Source: Dyadobacter sp. CY343 (GTDB lineage: Bacteria > Bacteroidota > Bacteroidia > Cytophagales > Spirosomataceae). Taken from it: a stretch of DNA of 64,000 nucleotides. The stretch spans positions 124,001 through 188,000 of the forward strand of contig NZ_JAJUXK010000001.1 in assembly GCF_021390335.1 (NCBI RefSeq). The letters are read 5' to 3'. Below the pieces are notes generated by a model. That model was not told the origin of the DNA. It saw only the letters and a program-made list of their open reading frames with translations, and did no database searches. This document shows, one piece after another, positions 37,835 through 47,361 of the stretch. Every line of letters starts with the position of its first letter. The stretch's first letter is position 1. A program made the position numbers and the translations under genes.

Positions 37835-39604
37835 ATGAAAAAATATAAAATACTTCTGCTAACAATGTCCGTGGTGACCATGCTGGTTTCGTGCAACGAA
37901 AAGCTGGACCTGCCCACCGACGGCCGCATTACAATGGACCAGGTTTTCAGCGACTATAACCGGACAAGAGGGTACCTCAACTCCTGCTACGGTTTCACTC
38001 CAAAACCTTATATGGACCGGGCTTCCTTCACCGACGAAGCGCAGGATGCCGACGATATCACGCCGGGATCGAGATACATTGTGTGGTACGGCGGGAATGT
38101 AACTTCGCTCACTTATCCGGGCAATTCTGCGGATGGAAGTCCTTGGGGAAAGCTTTACGAGGGAATCAGGAAATGCAATGTTTTTATTGAAAATATCAAA
38201 ACTGCGACCGTCTACGCGAGTGAGGGTGAGAAAAATTCATGGACGGCCCAGGCGCACACTTTGCGCGCATTGTACTATCTGCAACTGATCAAACGCTACG
38301 GCGGAGTACCTATTTTCGACAAGCCGCTGGCCATCGACCACGATTTTTCGCAGGATAAAAGGGCGACTTTCGCAGAGGTAGTCACATTTATCCTGGCTGA
38401 TTGTGATAAAGCATTGTCTTACCCGGCCACGAGGGAAGGTTTGTCCTGGGATGTTTTTGATAATCAATATGGTATCATGACGAGAGCGGTTGCCTATGCG
38501 ATCAAATCGCAGGCTGTGACCTACGCAGCGAGCCCGCTCTGGACAGACGGAACTTACACCTGGCAAACGGCTACTACCATTACAGCCGAGGCCTTGGGAC
38601 AATGTCTGGCAAACGGATACCGCCTTTTTGACGAAAAACCGGCTGCAAACATTGCGCAAAATCCTTATGCACTGTATTTCTTCACGAGCTCAAACGATCA
38701 GCGCGCGACCGACAAGGAAACGATCTACCACGCAGGTGACGCCATGCAGGTTTGGCGCTACGCAGGTATGCCAACGAACCCCGGTATGGAAAGAACAGGC
38801 CCATGCCCGACGCAAGATCTGGTCGACAGTTATGAAATGGCGAACGGACAAGCGCCCGTAACCGGATATTCCGATGCCAACCGCACAACACCGATCATCA
38901 ATGCGGCTTCGGGTTACAAGGAAACGGACCCTTACACAGGTCGCGACCCGCGTTTTTATGCCTCGATTTACTACAACGGAGCAGTGAGAAACCTGGATCA
39001 GCCGGCTGGTAAAAAGGTAGAAACTTTCGTGGGCGGCGCAGAGGAAATCTCTGATATCAACCGCAAGCATACGCGCACGGGCTATTATTTGCGAAAGTTC
39101 AACAATTACAGATCCGGGCAGAACAACGATGCCGACGGGGCGATACGCCTTTTCAGGCTTGCTGAACTGTACCTGAACTTTGCGGAAGCGGCTAACCAAT
39201 CGGTGGGCCCGGAAGCGGCGGTGAATGTAGGTACGCAAAGTATGTCTGCGCGGCAGGCAGTGAATGTGGTGCGGACACGGGCAGGAATGCCTGGTTTTCC
39301 GGCCGGACTGACGAAAGATGCTTTTGATAAAAAATACAGAAACGAGCGCCGCGTCGAACTTGCATTTGAAGAACACCGCTTTTTCGACGTACGCCGCTGG
39401 AAGATACTGGCTGAAACAGACCGATTTGTGACCGGAATGCGGATCACAAGAAACGGTACCAACCTTGTTTACCGCAGGTTCAAATTCACCAATCGCAATG
39501 CATTTTCTGATAAATACCTGATGTACCCAATTGATCAGCAGGAGGTCGATAAAATAATCGGTCTGTCCGGCGTCGACTGGCAGAACCCGGGCTGGCTGGA
39601 TTAA
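37835..39604 (+). CDS. Second SusD-like lipoprotein
   Basis: The 589-residue protein has the lipoprotein signal MKKYKILLLTMSVVTMLVSC and the SusD pattern LDLPTDGRITMDQVFSDYNR, WTAQAHTLRALYYLQLIKRY, LNFAEAANQSVGPEAAVN and VVRTRAGMPGFPAGLTKDAF. The C-terminus FDVRRW and GVDWQNPGWLD are conserved. It is the surface partner of the second SusC. The first SusD is similar in overall plan but not identical, which fits two transporters for related ligands. Confidence 0.95.
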   Translation: MKKYKILLLTMSVVTMLVSCNEKLDLPTDGRITMDQVFSDYNRTRGYLNSCYGFTPKPYMDRASFTDEAQDADDITPGSRYIVWYGGNVTSLTYPGNSADGSPWGKLYEGIRKCNVFIENIKTATVYASEGEKNSWTAQAHTLRALYYLQLIKRYGGVPIFDKPLAIDHDFSQDKRATFAEVVTFILADCDKALSYPATREGLSWDVFDNQYGIMTRAVAYAIKSQAVTYAASPLWTDGTYTWQTATTITAEALGQCLANGYRLFDEKPAANIAQNPYALYFFTSSNDQRATDKETIYHAGDAMQVWRYAGMPTNPGMERTGPCPTQDLVDSYEMANGQAPVTGYSDANRTTPIINAASGYKETDPYTGRDPRFYASIYYNGAVRNLDQPAGKKVETFVGGAEEISDINRKHTRTGYYLRKFNNYRSGQNNDADGAIRLFRLAELYLNFAEAANQSVGPEAAVNVGTQSMSARQAVNVVRTRAGMPGFPAGLTKDAFDKKYRNERRVELAFEEHRFFDVRRWKILAETDRFVTGMRITRNGTNLVYRRFKFTNRNAFSDKYLMYPIDQQEVDKIIGLSGVDWQNPGWLD

Positions 39605-39666
39605 CCAGCAATGAATACCCGGCGTTGATCGACTATATCAATGCCGGCTCCACTAAACCCATAAAA

Positions 39667-41388
39667 ATGAAAAAAGCGATTTTAGTATTAATGCTGGCCG
39701 GGGCGAAAGTCCTGGCGCAGCCGCTGGCCGGTACCGATGATCTCGGCCGCACGATCCCGCAGAACAACACGGTCGGCGATCCCAAAAGCAACCGGCAGGT
39801 AGGTATGTTTTACTTTCTGTGGCACGATGTAGCGCCGGCCCGGCACTGGGATTTGAATGAGATTGTTTCAAAAAATCCGGCTGTCCTGGAAGATTTCGAT
39901 CACCCCGACTGGGGCGGCGACCCGAAAAACGGGACCGGCATGTATTACTGGGGACAGCCTATTTATGGATATTACAAAGGTGATGATTACTGGGTGCATT
40001 TGCGGAGCGTCCAGCTTTTAACAGACGCAGGAGTCGATTTTCTGGTGATGGATGCAACAAACCGACTTACTTACGCCAAGCAGGCCGATGCATTGATGAA
40101 AGCAATGGACGCGGTTCGGGCGCAGGGAAGAAAGGCGCCGAAAATTGTTTTTTATACCAATACCCTCTCCGGCGAAACGATGCAGGAAGCGTATGATCTC
40201 TTTTACAAAGAAGGAGCTCCCTACCGCCACCCCGACTGCTGGTACATGCTCGACGGGAAGCCGCTGATCATCGGGATCAGCAAAGAAGCCGACGGTAAAA
40301 ATTTCAAATCATTCTTCACATTCCGCGAATCGCAGTGGCCGACCGAGGCGCAGAAATCGAACGGCTGGCCATGGATCTCATTTACCAGACCTCAAAAAGT
40401 ACATTATAACAATGCTGGGGAAGCAGAAATTATCAATGTATCAGTCGCGCAGCATCCCAACCCGACTGCCGGAATGGGCGGTTCTGCATTTTACGGGAAC
40501 AAAGATAACTGGGGCAGAAGCTACCGGAACGGTTCTCCCGGAGATCCGAAAAAGGATATTGCTTATGGTTATAATGTACAGGAGCAATGGGATTTCGCGA
40601 TCAAACAAAATACACCCTTCGTATATGTGACCGGCTGGAATGAGTGGATTGCGGGCAAATTTCCGAGCCACGACAACAATCCTGAACATTCGTGGTTTTG
40701 CGATCAGGCCAGTCCGGAATATAGCCGGGATATCGAACCTTCGCTTACCGCTGGTCTGAAAGATCATTATTATATGCAGCTGGTCGCGAATGTGCGCAGA
40801 TACAAAGGTGTGGAGGCAAATCCTATATTGGGTCCTGAAAAAAGTATCAGCAAGTTTGATGACTGGAAAGGCGTAGAGACGGTTTACAAAGACTACACCG
40901 GGGATACCCAGGCGCGCAATCATCCAGGTGCCCAAACGGAGCCCGCGATGGTTTACGTGAATAAAACAGGCAGAAATGATTTTGATGAAATGAAGGTGGC
41001 GACAGATGAAAAGAACCTTTATTTCTACGTAAAAACGGTAGCTGAGATCACGCCCAACTCCGGTGACAACTGGATGCGCCTCTACCTCGATATTGACCGA
41101 AAAGCAGCCACTGGCTGGAAGGGTTACGAGTACCGCATTGTTTCGGGGAATACTTTGCAGCAGTACAAAGCCGGAAATTGGCACGATGTGAAGAAAGTGA
41201 CTTACCAGACGAGCGGTAATCAAATGATGGTAACTATTCCTAAATCCTTTTTAACTAATCTGAAATCGCCGCTGAATATGGAATTCAAATGGTCGGACAA
41301 CATGCAGGAAGACGGCAACCCGCTCGACTGGTATGTAAACGGCGACGCGGCCCCCGGCGGGAGATTCAATTTTATCATCAGCCAATAA
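39667..41388 (+). CDS. GH99/GH71-like secreted glycoside hydrolase candidate A
   Basis: The ATG at 39667 gives 573 residues with a signal peptide (MKKAILVLMLAGAKVLAQ). The upstream TTG at 39625 would add 14 residues with no clear function. The catalytic part looks like the GH71/GH99-like fold (VGMFYFLWHDVAPARHWDLN; GVDFLVMDATNRLTY). A late motif, VYVTGWNEWIAGKFPS, puts Glu326 in the WNEW context that is conserved in such families. The C-terminal 170 residues (FYVKTVAEITPNSGDNWMRL; LDIDRKAATGWKGYEYRI) resemble a family 9-type carbohydrate-binding fold. It is the first of two similar enzymes in the PUL. The substrate is unknown. Confidence 0.8.
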   Translation: MKKAILVLMLAGAKVLAQPLAGTDDLGRTIPQNNTVGDPKSNRQVGMFYFLWHDVAPARHWDLNEIVSKNPAVLEDFDHPDWGGDPKNGTGMYYWGQPIYGYYKGDDYWVHLRSVQLLTDAGVDFLVMDATNRLTYAKQADALMKAMDAVRAQGRKAPKIVFYTNTLSGETMQEAYDLFYKEGAPYRHPDCWYMLDGKPLIIGISKEADGKNFKSFFTFRESQWPTEAQKSNGWPWISFTRPQKVHYNNAGEAEIINVSVAQHPNPTAGMGGSAFYGNKDNWGRSYRNGSPGDPKKDIAYGYNVQEQWDFAIKQNTPFVYVTGWNEWIAGKFPSHDNNPEHSWFCDQASPEYSRDIEPSLTAGLKDHYYMQLVANVRRYKGVEANPILGPEKSISKFDDWKGVETVYKDYTGDTQARNHPGAQTEPAMVYVNKTGRNDFDEMKVATDEKNLYFYVKTVAEITPNSGDNWMRLYLDIDRKAATGWKGYEYRIVSGNTLQQYKAGNWHDVKKVTYQTSGNQMMVTIPKSFLTNLKSPLNMEFKWSDNMQEDGNPLDWYVNGDAAPGGRFNFIISQ

Positions 41389-41430
41389 TCTGATCAATTA
41401 ATAGATCATTCTATCAATCTAATCAATGTC

Positions 41431-41516
41431 CCGTCGGCTGAAGCCGACGGCAATTGATGCTGATGTGATTGATCTTTTTTTGAAATCAATCAATACCCGC
41501 CGGCTTAAGCCGACGG
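41431..41516. repeat. REP-like inverted element, GGCTGAAGCC family
   Basis: Left CCGTCGGCTGAAGCCGACGG is a perfect palindrome-like hairpin followed by CAATTGAT. The right arm CCGGCTTAAGCCGACGG is inverted, preceded by ATCAATCAAT. It shares its core with 15334-15360 and 19608-19724. Confidence 0.75.
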
Positions 41517-41519
41517 AAT

Positions 41520-41668
41520 CTACCCCCAATCCGCTGAGAGGGGGGCTATTTCTCTAAAAGTGCCTCGGATGTATTCCTAATAATTAATCTGAATCCCACT
41601 CCCGGCCCAAGTGTGCTTTCCCTATGCAAGTAAGCACAGGTAACCCCCTCCAGGGTCGGGGGTAAAAC
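41520..41668. repeat. Relics of the CCCCC/GGGGG repeat family
   Basis: CTACCCCCAATCCGCTGAGA with GGGGGGCTA at the left, and AACCCCCTCCAGGGTCGGGG with GTAA at the right, resemble the CCCCCT/AGGGGG units at 43467-43572. Between them no gene is visible. Together with 41431-41516 this fills the 297-bp gap between the two GH99-like genes. Confidence 0.5.
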
Positions 41669-41685
41669 CAGCTTATCCTAACCCT

Positions 41686-43461
41686 ATGAAAATCAAACTC
41701 CAAGTCCTGTTATTACTTCTTGCATCATCTGCATTCGCACAGAATTATAGTCCGCTGGTTACCGCTACTGATGCCGTCGGGCGGAGGCTGCCTGACCAGA
41801 AGGAAGCGGGCGATTTTAAGAAGGAGAAGTTTGTGGGGTTGTTTTACTGGACCTGGCACACGCAGCAGGCGAAAAACAATCCTGCATTGAATGTGACTGA
41901 ATACCTCTCGCGCAACCCGAAAGCGATCCACGACTACAACGATCCGATCTGGCCGAAACGAAAAAGTCCGTGGTTTTGGGCGGAGCCGCTTTTTGGGTAC
42001 TATGTGGATACCGACGCGTGGCTGCTGCGCAAACATGCTGAAATGCTCGCCGACGCAGGTGTGGATATGATCATTTTTGATTGTACCAATGGAAACCTGA
42101 CCTGGAAAGAATCCTATATGAAGCTATGCGAGGTATTCACGCAGGCGCGAAAAGACGGAGTCAAAACGCCGCAGATATGCTTTATGCTGCCGTTTTGGAC
42201 AACCGACGGCGGAAAAGAGATCATCAGGGAAATTTACACAGATCTTTACAAACCGGGAAAGTACAAAGACCTGTGGTTCATGTGGAAGGGAAAGCCTTTC
42301 ATTATGGCTTCCCCTGAATTTACAGAAACTATTAAAGGAAAAACCGCGGAACCTGCGCTTGAAAAGGAATTGCGTGAGTTTTTTACATTCCGTCCCGGTC
42401 AGCCCGTGTATAATAAAGGTCCTGAAAAAACAGATCACTGGGGCTGGCTGGAAATATTCCCACAGCACGGATATAAGAAAAATGCAGACGGGACCTTCGA
42501 ACAGGCGACGGTGGGTGTAGCGCAAAACTGGACCAAAGCACGCGGCCTGACCGCATTGAATGCAACCGGCTCTTTCGGAAGAAGTTATACGCATACAAAC
42601 GGGCAGATCACGACACGAGATGCGGTGAATTACGGTTTTAATTTCCAGGAGCAGTTTGACAGGGCGCTGGAAATCAATCCTGAGCTGATATTCATTACCG
42701 GCTGGAATGAATGGATCGCGGGCCGCTACGATGTATGGCAGGAGCAAACAAACGCATTCCCGGACGAATTCGACCAGGAAGGCAGCCGTGATATTGAACC
42801 TATGAAAGGCGGGCACGGAGATAATTACTATTACCAAATGGCTGCGAATATCAGGAAATTCAAAGGTTTACCTGCCCGTGAGCCGGTTTCCGCAGCTTTT
42901 ACAGTGGCGATAGACGGGAAGTTTACCGAGTGGGATAAAGTAACCCCTTCATTTACTGCCCACAAAGGCAATACGATTCACCGGGATAGTCCGGGGTGGG
43001 GGAGTTTAGTTTATAAAAATATAACCGGCCGGAATGATATTGTGCTTTCGAAGGTAACTCGTGATCAGGAGTTTGTGTATTTCTATGTGGAAACCGCGCA
43101 GCCACTTTCTCCCAAAGAAGATCCCGGCTGGATGCGGCTTTTTATTAATATTGATAAAGACAAAAACACGGGCTGGGAGGGATATGATGTTGTGATCAAT
43201 CGCATTAATCCCGATAAAAAAGCTATTGTAGAGAAAACAGACGCAGCCTGGAACTGGACGAAAGCCGGGGAAGTCGATTTTGTTGTCAGTAAAAACAAAA
43301 TGGAGATTAAAGTCCCGAAATCGATGCTCGGCATAACTGGCGAGCCGGCTTTTGAGTTCAAATGGAGCGATAATATGCAGGAACAAGGCAATGTAATGGA
43401 TTTCTGGATAAATGGCGACGCAGCTCCGTCGGGCAGGGCTAATTACATTTATCAGCCCTAG
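41686..43461 (+). CDS. GH99/GH71-like secreted glycoside hydrolase candidate B
   Basis: This 591-residue protein is a clear paralogue of the preceding gene. It has a signal peptide (MKIKLQVLLLLLASSAFAQ) and the same layout: FVGLFYWTWHTQQAKNNPAL, GVDMIIFDCTNGNLTW, FITGWNEWIAGRYDV (Glu342 in the WNEW motif) and C-terminal FEFKWSDNMQEQGNVMDFWI. The most conserved blocks are around the putative active site and the C-terminal binding-like domain. The two proteins differ in loop lengths, as expected for enzymes with different preferences. It is in the same operon-like block but separated by a 297-bp repeat-rich gap. Confidence 0.8.
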   Translation: MKIKLQVLLLLLASSAFAQNYSPLVTATDAVGRRLPDQKEAGDFKKEKFVGLFYWTWHTQQAKNNPALNVTEYLSRNPKAIHDYNDPIWPKRKSPWFWAEPLFGYYVDTDAWLLRKHAEMLADAGVDMIIFDCTNGNLTWKESYMKLCEVFTQARKDGVKTPQICFMLPFWTTDGGKEIIREIYTDLYKPGKYKDLWFMWKGKPFIMASPEFTETIKGKTAEPALEKELREFFTFRPGQPVYNKGPEKTDHWGWLEIFPQHGYKKNADGTFEQATVGVAQNWTKARGLTALNATGSFGRSYTHTNGQITTRDAVNYGFNFQEQFDRALEINPELIFITGWNEWIAGRYDVWQEQTNAFPDEFDQEGSRDIEPMKGGHGDNYYYQMAANIRKFKGLPAREPVSAAFTVAIDGKFTEWDKVTPSFTAHKGNTIHRDSPGWGSLVYKNITGRNDIVLSKVTRDQEFVYFYVETAQPLSPKEDPGWMRLFINIDKDKNTGWEGYDVVINRINPDKKAIVEKTDAAWNWTKAGEVDFVVSKNKMEIKVPKSMLGITGEPAFEFKWSDNMQEQGNVMDFWINGDAAPSGRANYIYQP

Positions 43462-43466
43462 TTCTC

Positions 43467-43572
43467 TACCCCCTAACCCCCTAAAAGGGGGCTTCGCTCG
43501 ATAAGTACCCCCAACCCCCTCAAGGGGGCTTAATAGAAAATGAAAGGCCCGCTTTTAGGGGGTTGGGGGTAA
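43467..43572. repeat. Intergenic CCCCCT/AGGGGG inverted repeats
   Basis: TACCCCCTAACCCCCTAAAA with GGGGGC, then TACCCCCAACCCCCTCAAGG with GGGC, and finally an inverted copy CTTTTAGGGGGTTGGGGGTA. These are three units of one palindromic family between the second GH gene and the cytochrome gene. Confidence 0.8.
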
Positions 43573-43626
43573 TTTTTCGACCCAATGCCCTTTATCCTAA
43601 ACTCAACCTTCAAACAGCATTCCGGA

Positions 43627-46600
43627 ATGAATGATCGATTCAAGAAGTCCCGGCTTGGCAGCACTATTGTTTTATCCGCGGTACTTATTTTTTACGCGCA
43701 AAGTTGCAGCACCCCCAAAAGCAAGTCTGGCCCAAGCGCCAAAGTTTCCCAAAACGGACAACCTTCGTCGGAGCTTTTCGCCGAGCATATTCGTACTACC
43801 AAATTCCAGACGCCGGAAGAGGAACGCAAAAGTTTCGTCCTGCCGCCAGGGTTTGAAATAACACTTTTCGCTTCCGAGCCCGATATTACCAAGCCTATAA
43901 ATATGGAGTTCGATGACCGGGGCCGGCTTTGGGTTACGCAAAGTTCCGAATATCCGGTTGCTGCCGGGCAGAGTGACGGGAAAGATCGAATCACCATTCT
44001 GGAAGACAAAAACGGCGACGGAAAGGCAGATACCTTTACCAATTTTGACAATAACCTGAATATCCCCATCGGCATTATGCCCGTAGCCGACGGTGCTATT
44101 GCTTACAGCATTCCCAATTTGTATTATTTCAAAGACGAAAACAATGACGGGAAAGCGGACAGTAAAAAGGTATTACTGGGTCCGTTTGGCCACAAAGACA
44201 CGCATGGAATGGTGAATAACCTCATGCGCGGCTACGACGGCTGGCTGCACGTTTGTCACGGTTTTTCAAATACCTCCCATGTAGCCGGCAGCGATGGGGA
44301 TACTATTAAAATGACTTCTGGAAATACATTCCGTGTGAAACTGGACGGCAGTCACGTGGAGCAAACCACTTTCGGTCGGGTAAATCCGTTTGGTTACGCT
44401 TATGATGAAAAAGGCTATTTATATTCGGTGGATTGTCACACGAAGCCGATTACGCAGCTGATTGCCGGCGGAGAATATCCGCATTTTGGCAAGAAAGCCC
44501 CGGCGGGACTTGGGTTCGCGCCGGCTATGATGGACTACGATCTGGGCTCTACTGCATTGGCTGGGCTGGTTTACTACACAGGTACACAATTTCCCGAACA
44601 GTACCGAAACAGTTTTTATACGGGCGATGTGGTTACGTGCCGCATTGACCGAAATAAGATCACTTACAAAGGTTCCACGCCGGTTTCCAAAAAAGAGGAG
44701 CCGCTTTTAGTAAGTAAAGATCCGTGGTTCCGGCCGGTGGATGTGAAGCTGGGGCCCGACGGCGCGATCTATATTGCTGACTTTTATAACCGCATTATCG
44801 GACATTATGAAGTGGCATTGAACCACCCGGGCCGCGACAGGCTGAGCGGGCGCATCTGGAAAATTACTTATAAGGGCAGCGAGCCACACCAGGATATGAA
44901 GGTGACGGATTGGTCGAAAGCGACGCTGGATCAGTTGATTGAGGGATTGAAACATCCGCAGTTGAATACGCGGTTGAAAGTTGCGGATCGGATTGTGGAT
45001 ACCTGGGGGGAGCAGGCAATGAAGCCTTTGGAAAAGTTAATTTACGCAAGCGAAAAAGCAACTGATAAAGCCGCAGCTGTACATGCATTGTGGATTTTGA
45101 ACCGGCTAGGTGTTCTCAAAGCCGAATTACTGATGGATGCGATGAAAAGCACGGATGCCAATCTCCGCATACATGCCCTGCGAATTGCGCAGGAGGATGT
45201 GGGTGTGTTTCATGATGTTAATAATCTTGTAGTTGATGCATTAAAATCAGATACTGATCCTTCTGTCCGTAGGGTTGCGGCAGAGGTTGCGGGTAAATTT
45301 CCGCGTATTGATAACCTGCAACTTTTGCTTGCATTGCACGACCAGACTGATGCGGAAGACACGCATTTGAAATATACTGCCATGCTCGCGATCCGGGATA
45401 ACTTAAAGGACAAAAGCATTATGTGGCGCATTCCCGGCATGAAATGGACGGACAGCCAAGCTGCGCTGCTGACTAAAGCCATGCTCGATGTGCCTTCGAG
45501 CGGAGCGGCTGCATTTGTGTTGGATTATACATTAACACACGATCTTCCAACTGATGATCTCATTAAAAATCTGGAATATATCGCCAGGTACGTATCTCCC
45601 TACCAGCTGGAAAAAGCGATTGATCTGATCAATAAAAGGTTTGCAAACGATCCGGAATCGCAGCTTTCTCTATACAATACCATCCAGGCAGGGGTGAAAC
45701 AGAGCGGCCTGGCGCCGGGGGAGAAGATGGAGGCTTGGGGTAATAGTCTGGCTACAACATTTCTTGGCGGCATTTCAGAAAACTCGGAAACGTGGAAGAG
45801 CAAACCGGTACTGAAAACAGCTGAGCCGGGTAATCCGTGGGTGGTCACTGAGCAGTTTCTCACTGATATCACGCCTGCTTTTCGTATTATTTTGAGTGAA
45901 AAAAATGGCTATATCCCAACGGCTGCGTTGTATTCGGTTCCTTTCAAATTGCCGGCCACGCTGAAAATGAATGTATTTGACAACGATATTCACAACCTGC
46001 CTGATAAAAAAGGTATTTCACGGAATGCAGTTCGGGTAAGACTGGCAGCAAGCGGAAAAGTGATTTCGGAATATAGATTGAACCAGAAAGAAACGAGTCA
46101 ATGGAAAGATTTGATCAAAAACACAACTTTTGATCTGAGTGCCTACGCCGGACAAATGGGTTATATCGAGGCGGTTGACAGTTCGCAAACCGGCTCCATC
46201 GGCTTTGGGAAACTGGAACCTGCCGTACTCAAAATTCCCGCGAAGGCACCCGGTATTGTATCTGACCAGCGGGTAGCAGCCGCTGACATTGCGGGCGAGT
46301 TCAGGCTCAAATCGCTGGAACCGAAGTTGCAGGAAATGTTGAAAGCGAAATGGCTGGATTACCCGGTGCGCAGCGCGGCGGCGAATGCATTGATGAATAT
46401 TGATCCAAAGGCGAATGTAAATGTGCTTGCGGAGGTATTCGATGATCCTGCGGAGCTACCTGTATTGCGCGAGAAGCTAGCGGCTTCGATGGGCCAGGCG
46501 CCTTCTTTTTCTATTTATGAAATGCTGAAAAAGCAGCTGGCCGGTGGTGCACGGAATTTACAGGTTGCGATCGCTACGGTACTTGCCAATACTTCGCAGG

Positions 46601-47211
46601 GTATTGATTATCTGCTGAGTGCATTTAAAGAGGAGGCTGCAAGTCCGGATATCGCCAATGAAATTCCGGTAAAAGAGCGATTGGATTTGAATGCGAATGC
46701 AGGTCAGCGGGAGCAAATGCAAAAATTCCTCGCGGCAGGAGCGAACGAGCGGGAAGAAAGACAAAAATTGATAGATACACGCATAGCTAATTTTAAACCG
46801 TCAACCGGCCTTACCGATGCAGGAAAGGCTATTTTCGTTCAGAATTGCAGCGCCTGTCACCAGGTCTTAGGCCAGGGCGGAATGGTGGGCCCGCAGCTGG
46901 ACGGTATCGGAAACTGGGGACACAAAGCATTGACCCAAAAGATTCTTGACCCCAACAGGAATATAACCGAGGCATTTCGTACTTATAATATCACATTGAA
47001 AAATGACCAGACGCTGACGGGCCTTTATCGCAGAACAGAAGGTGAAACGATGGTATTCGCAGATATGACCGGAAAAGAATTTGCGGTAGCCAAAAACGAT
47101 ATGAAAGAATACCGCGCTTCCAAGTACACATTAATGCCCGATCAGTTTAAAAATATAATCCCGGAAAAGGATTTTTATGCTTTGATGGATTATTTATTGA
47201 GTGTGAAGTAA
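43627..47211 (+). CDS. Membrane-anchored dehydrogenase-like lipoprotein with HEAT repeats and C-terminal c-type cytochrome
   Basis: The ATG at 43627 gives 1194 residues with a lipobox at Cys27 (VLSAVLIFYAQSC). The N-terminal half is a beta-propeller like PVC-type dehydrogenases (EITLFASEPDITKPINMEFD; FDDRGRLWVTQSSEYP-like; GDVVTCRIDRNKITYKG). A middle region has HEAT-like helices (ADRIVDTWGEQAMKPLEKLI; SDTDPSVRRVAAEVAGKFPR). The C-terminal domain has one heme motif, Cys1074-Ser-Ala-Cys1077-His (QNCSACHQVLGQGGMVG). It probably oxidises a sugar at the outer membrane or periplasm and passes electrons to its own heme. The exact substrate is unknown. Confidence 0.87.
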   Translation: MNDRFKKSRLGSTIVLSAVLIFYAQSCSTPKSKSGPSAKVSQNGQPSSELFAEHIRTTKFQTPEEERKSFVLPPGFEITLFASEPDITKPINMEFDDRGRLWVTQSSEYPVAAGQSDGKDRITILEDKNGDGKADTFTNFDNNLNIPIGIMPVADGAIAYSIPNLYYFKDENNDGKADSKKVLLGPFGHKDTHGMVNNLMRGYDGWLHVCHGFSNTSHVAGSDGDTIKMTSGNTFRVKLDGSHVEQTTFGRVNPFGYAYDEKGYLYSVDCHTKPITQLIAGGEYPHFGKKAPAGLGFAPAMMDYDLGSTALAGLVYYTGTQFPEQYRNSFYTGDVVTCRIDRNKITYKGSTPVSKKEEPLLVSKDPWFRPVDVKLGPDGAIYIADFYNRIIGHYEVALNHPGRDRLSGRIWKITYKGSEPHQDMKVTDWSKATLDQLIEGLKHPQLNTRLKVADRIVDTWGEQAMKPLEKLIYASEKATDKAAAVHALWILNRLGVLKAELLMDAMKSTDANLRIHALRIAQEDVGVFHDVNNLVVDALKSDTDPSVRRVAAEVAGKFPRIDNLQLLLALHDQTDAEDTHLKYTAMLAIRDNLKDKSIMWRIPGMKWTDSQAALLTKAMLDVPSSGAAAFVLDYTLTHDLPTDDLIKNLEYIARYVSPYQLEKAIDLINKRFANDPESQLSLYNTIQAGVKQSGLAPGEKMEAWGNSLATTFLGGISENSETWKSKPVLKTAEPGNPWVVTEQFLTDITPAFRIILSEKNGYIPTAALYSVPFKLPATLKMNVFDNDIHNLPDKKGISRNAVRVRLAASGKVISEYRLNQKETSQWKDLIKNTTFDLSAYAGQMGYIEAVDSSQTGSIGFGKLEPAVLKIPAKAPGIVSDQRVAAADIAGEFRLKSLEPKLQEMLKAKWLDYPVRSAAANALMNIDPKANVNVLAEVFDDPAELPVLREKLAASMGQAPSFSIYEMLKKQLAGGARNLQVAIATVLANTSQGIDYLLSAFKEEAASPDIANEIPVKERLDLNANAGQREQMQKFLAAGANEREERQKLIDTRIANFKPSTGLTDAGKAIFVQNCSACHQVLGQGGMVGPQLDGIGNWGHKALTQKILDPNRNITEAFRTYNITLKNDQTLTGLYRRTEGETMVFADMTGKEFAVAKNDMKEYRASKYTLMPDQFKNIIPEKDFYALMDYLLSVK

Positions 47212-47212
47212 T

Positions 47213-47316
47213 TGTCACCCTGAGCGCAGTCGAAGGGAAGTGTGCATAAAGTCCATTCCACCGCCGGGCGCCTAGGTAGCGTGCTGCACGTTCCTTCGAC
47301 TTCGCTCAGGGTGACA
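47213..47316. repeat. Inverted repeat of the GTCACCCTGAG family
   Basis: The left arm TGTCACCCTGAGCGCAGTCG and the right arm CGACTTCGCTCAGGGTGACA are inverted copies, with the variable centre holding no gene. This is the widespread intergenic palindrome of Bacteroidota, seen by me as similar from memory. It overlaps the end of the cytochrome gene by no bases and precedes the FG-GAP gene. Confidence 0.8.
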
Positions 47317-47361
47317 GGGGTTTCTGAAAAAAAAGGAGTTTTAACATTAAAAACGATAGAA

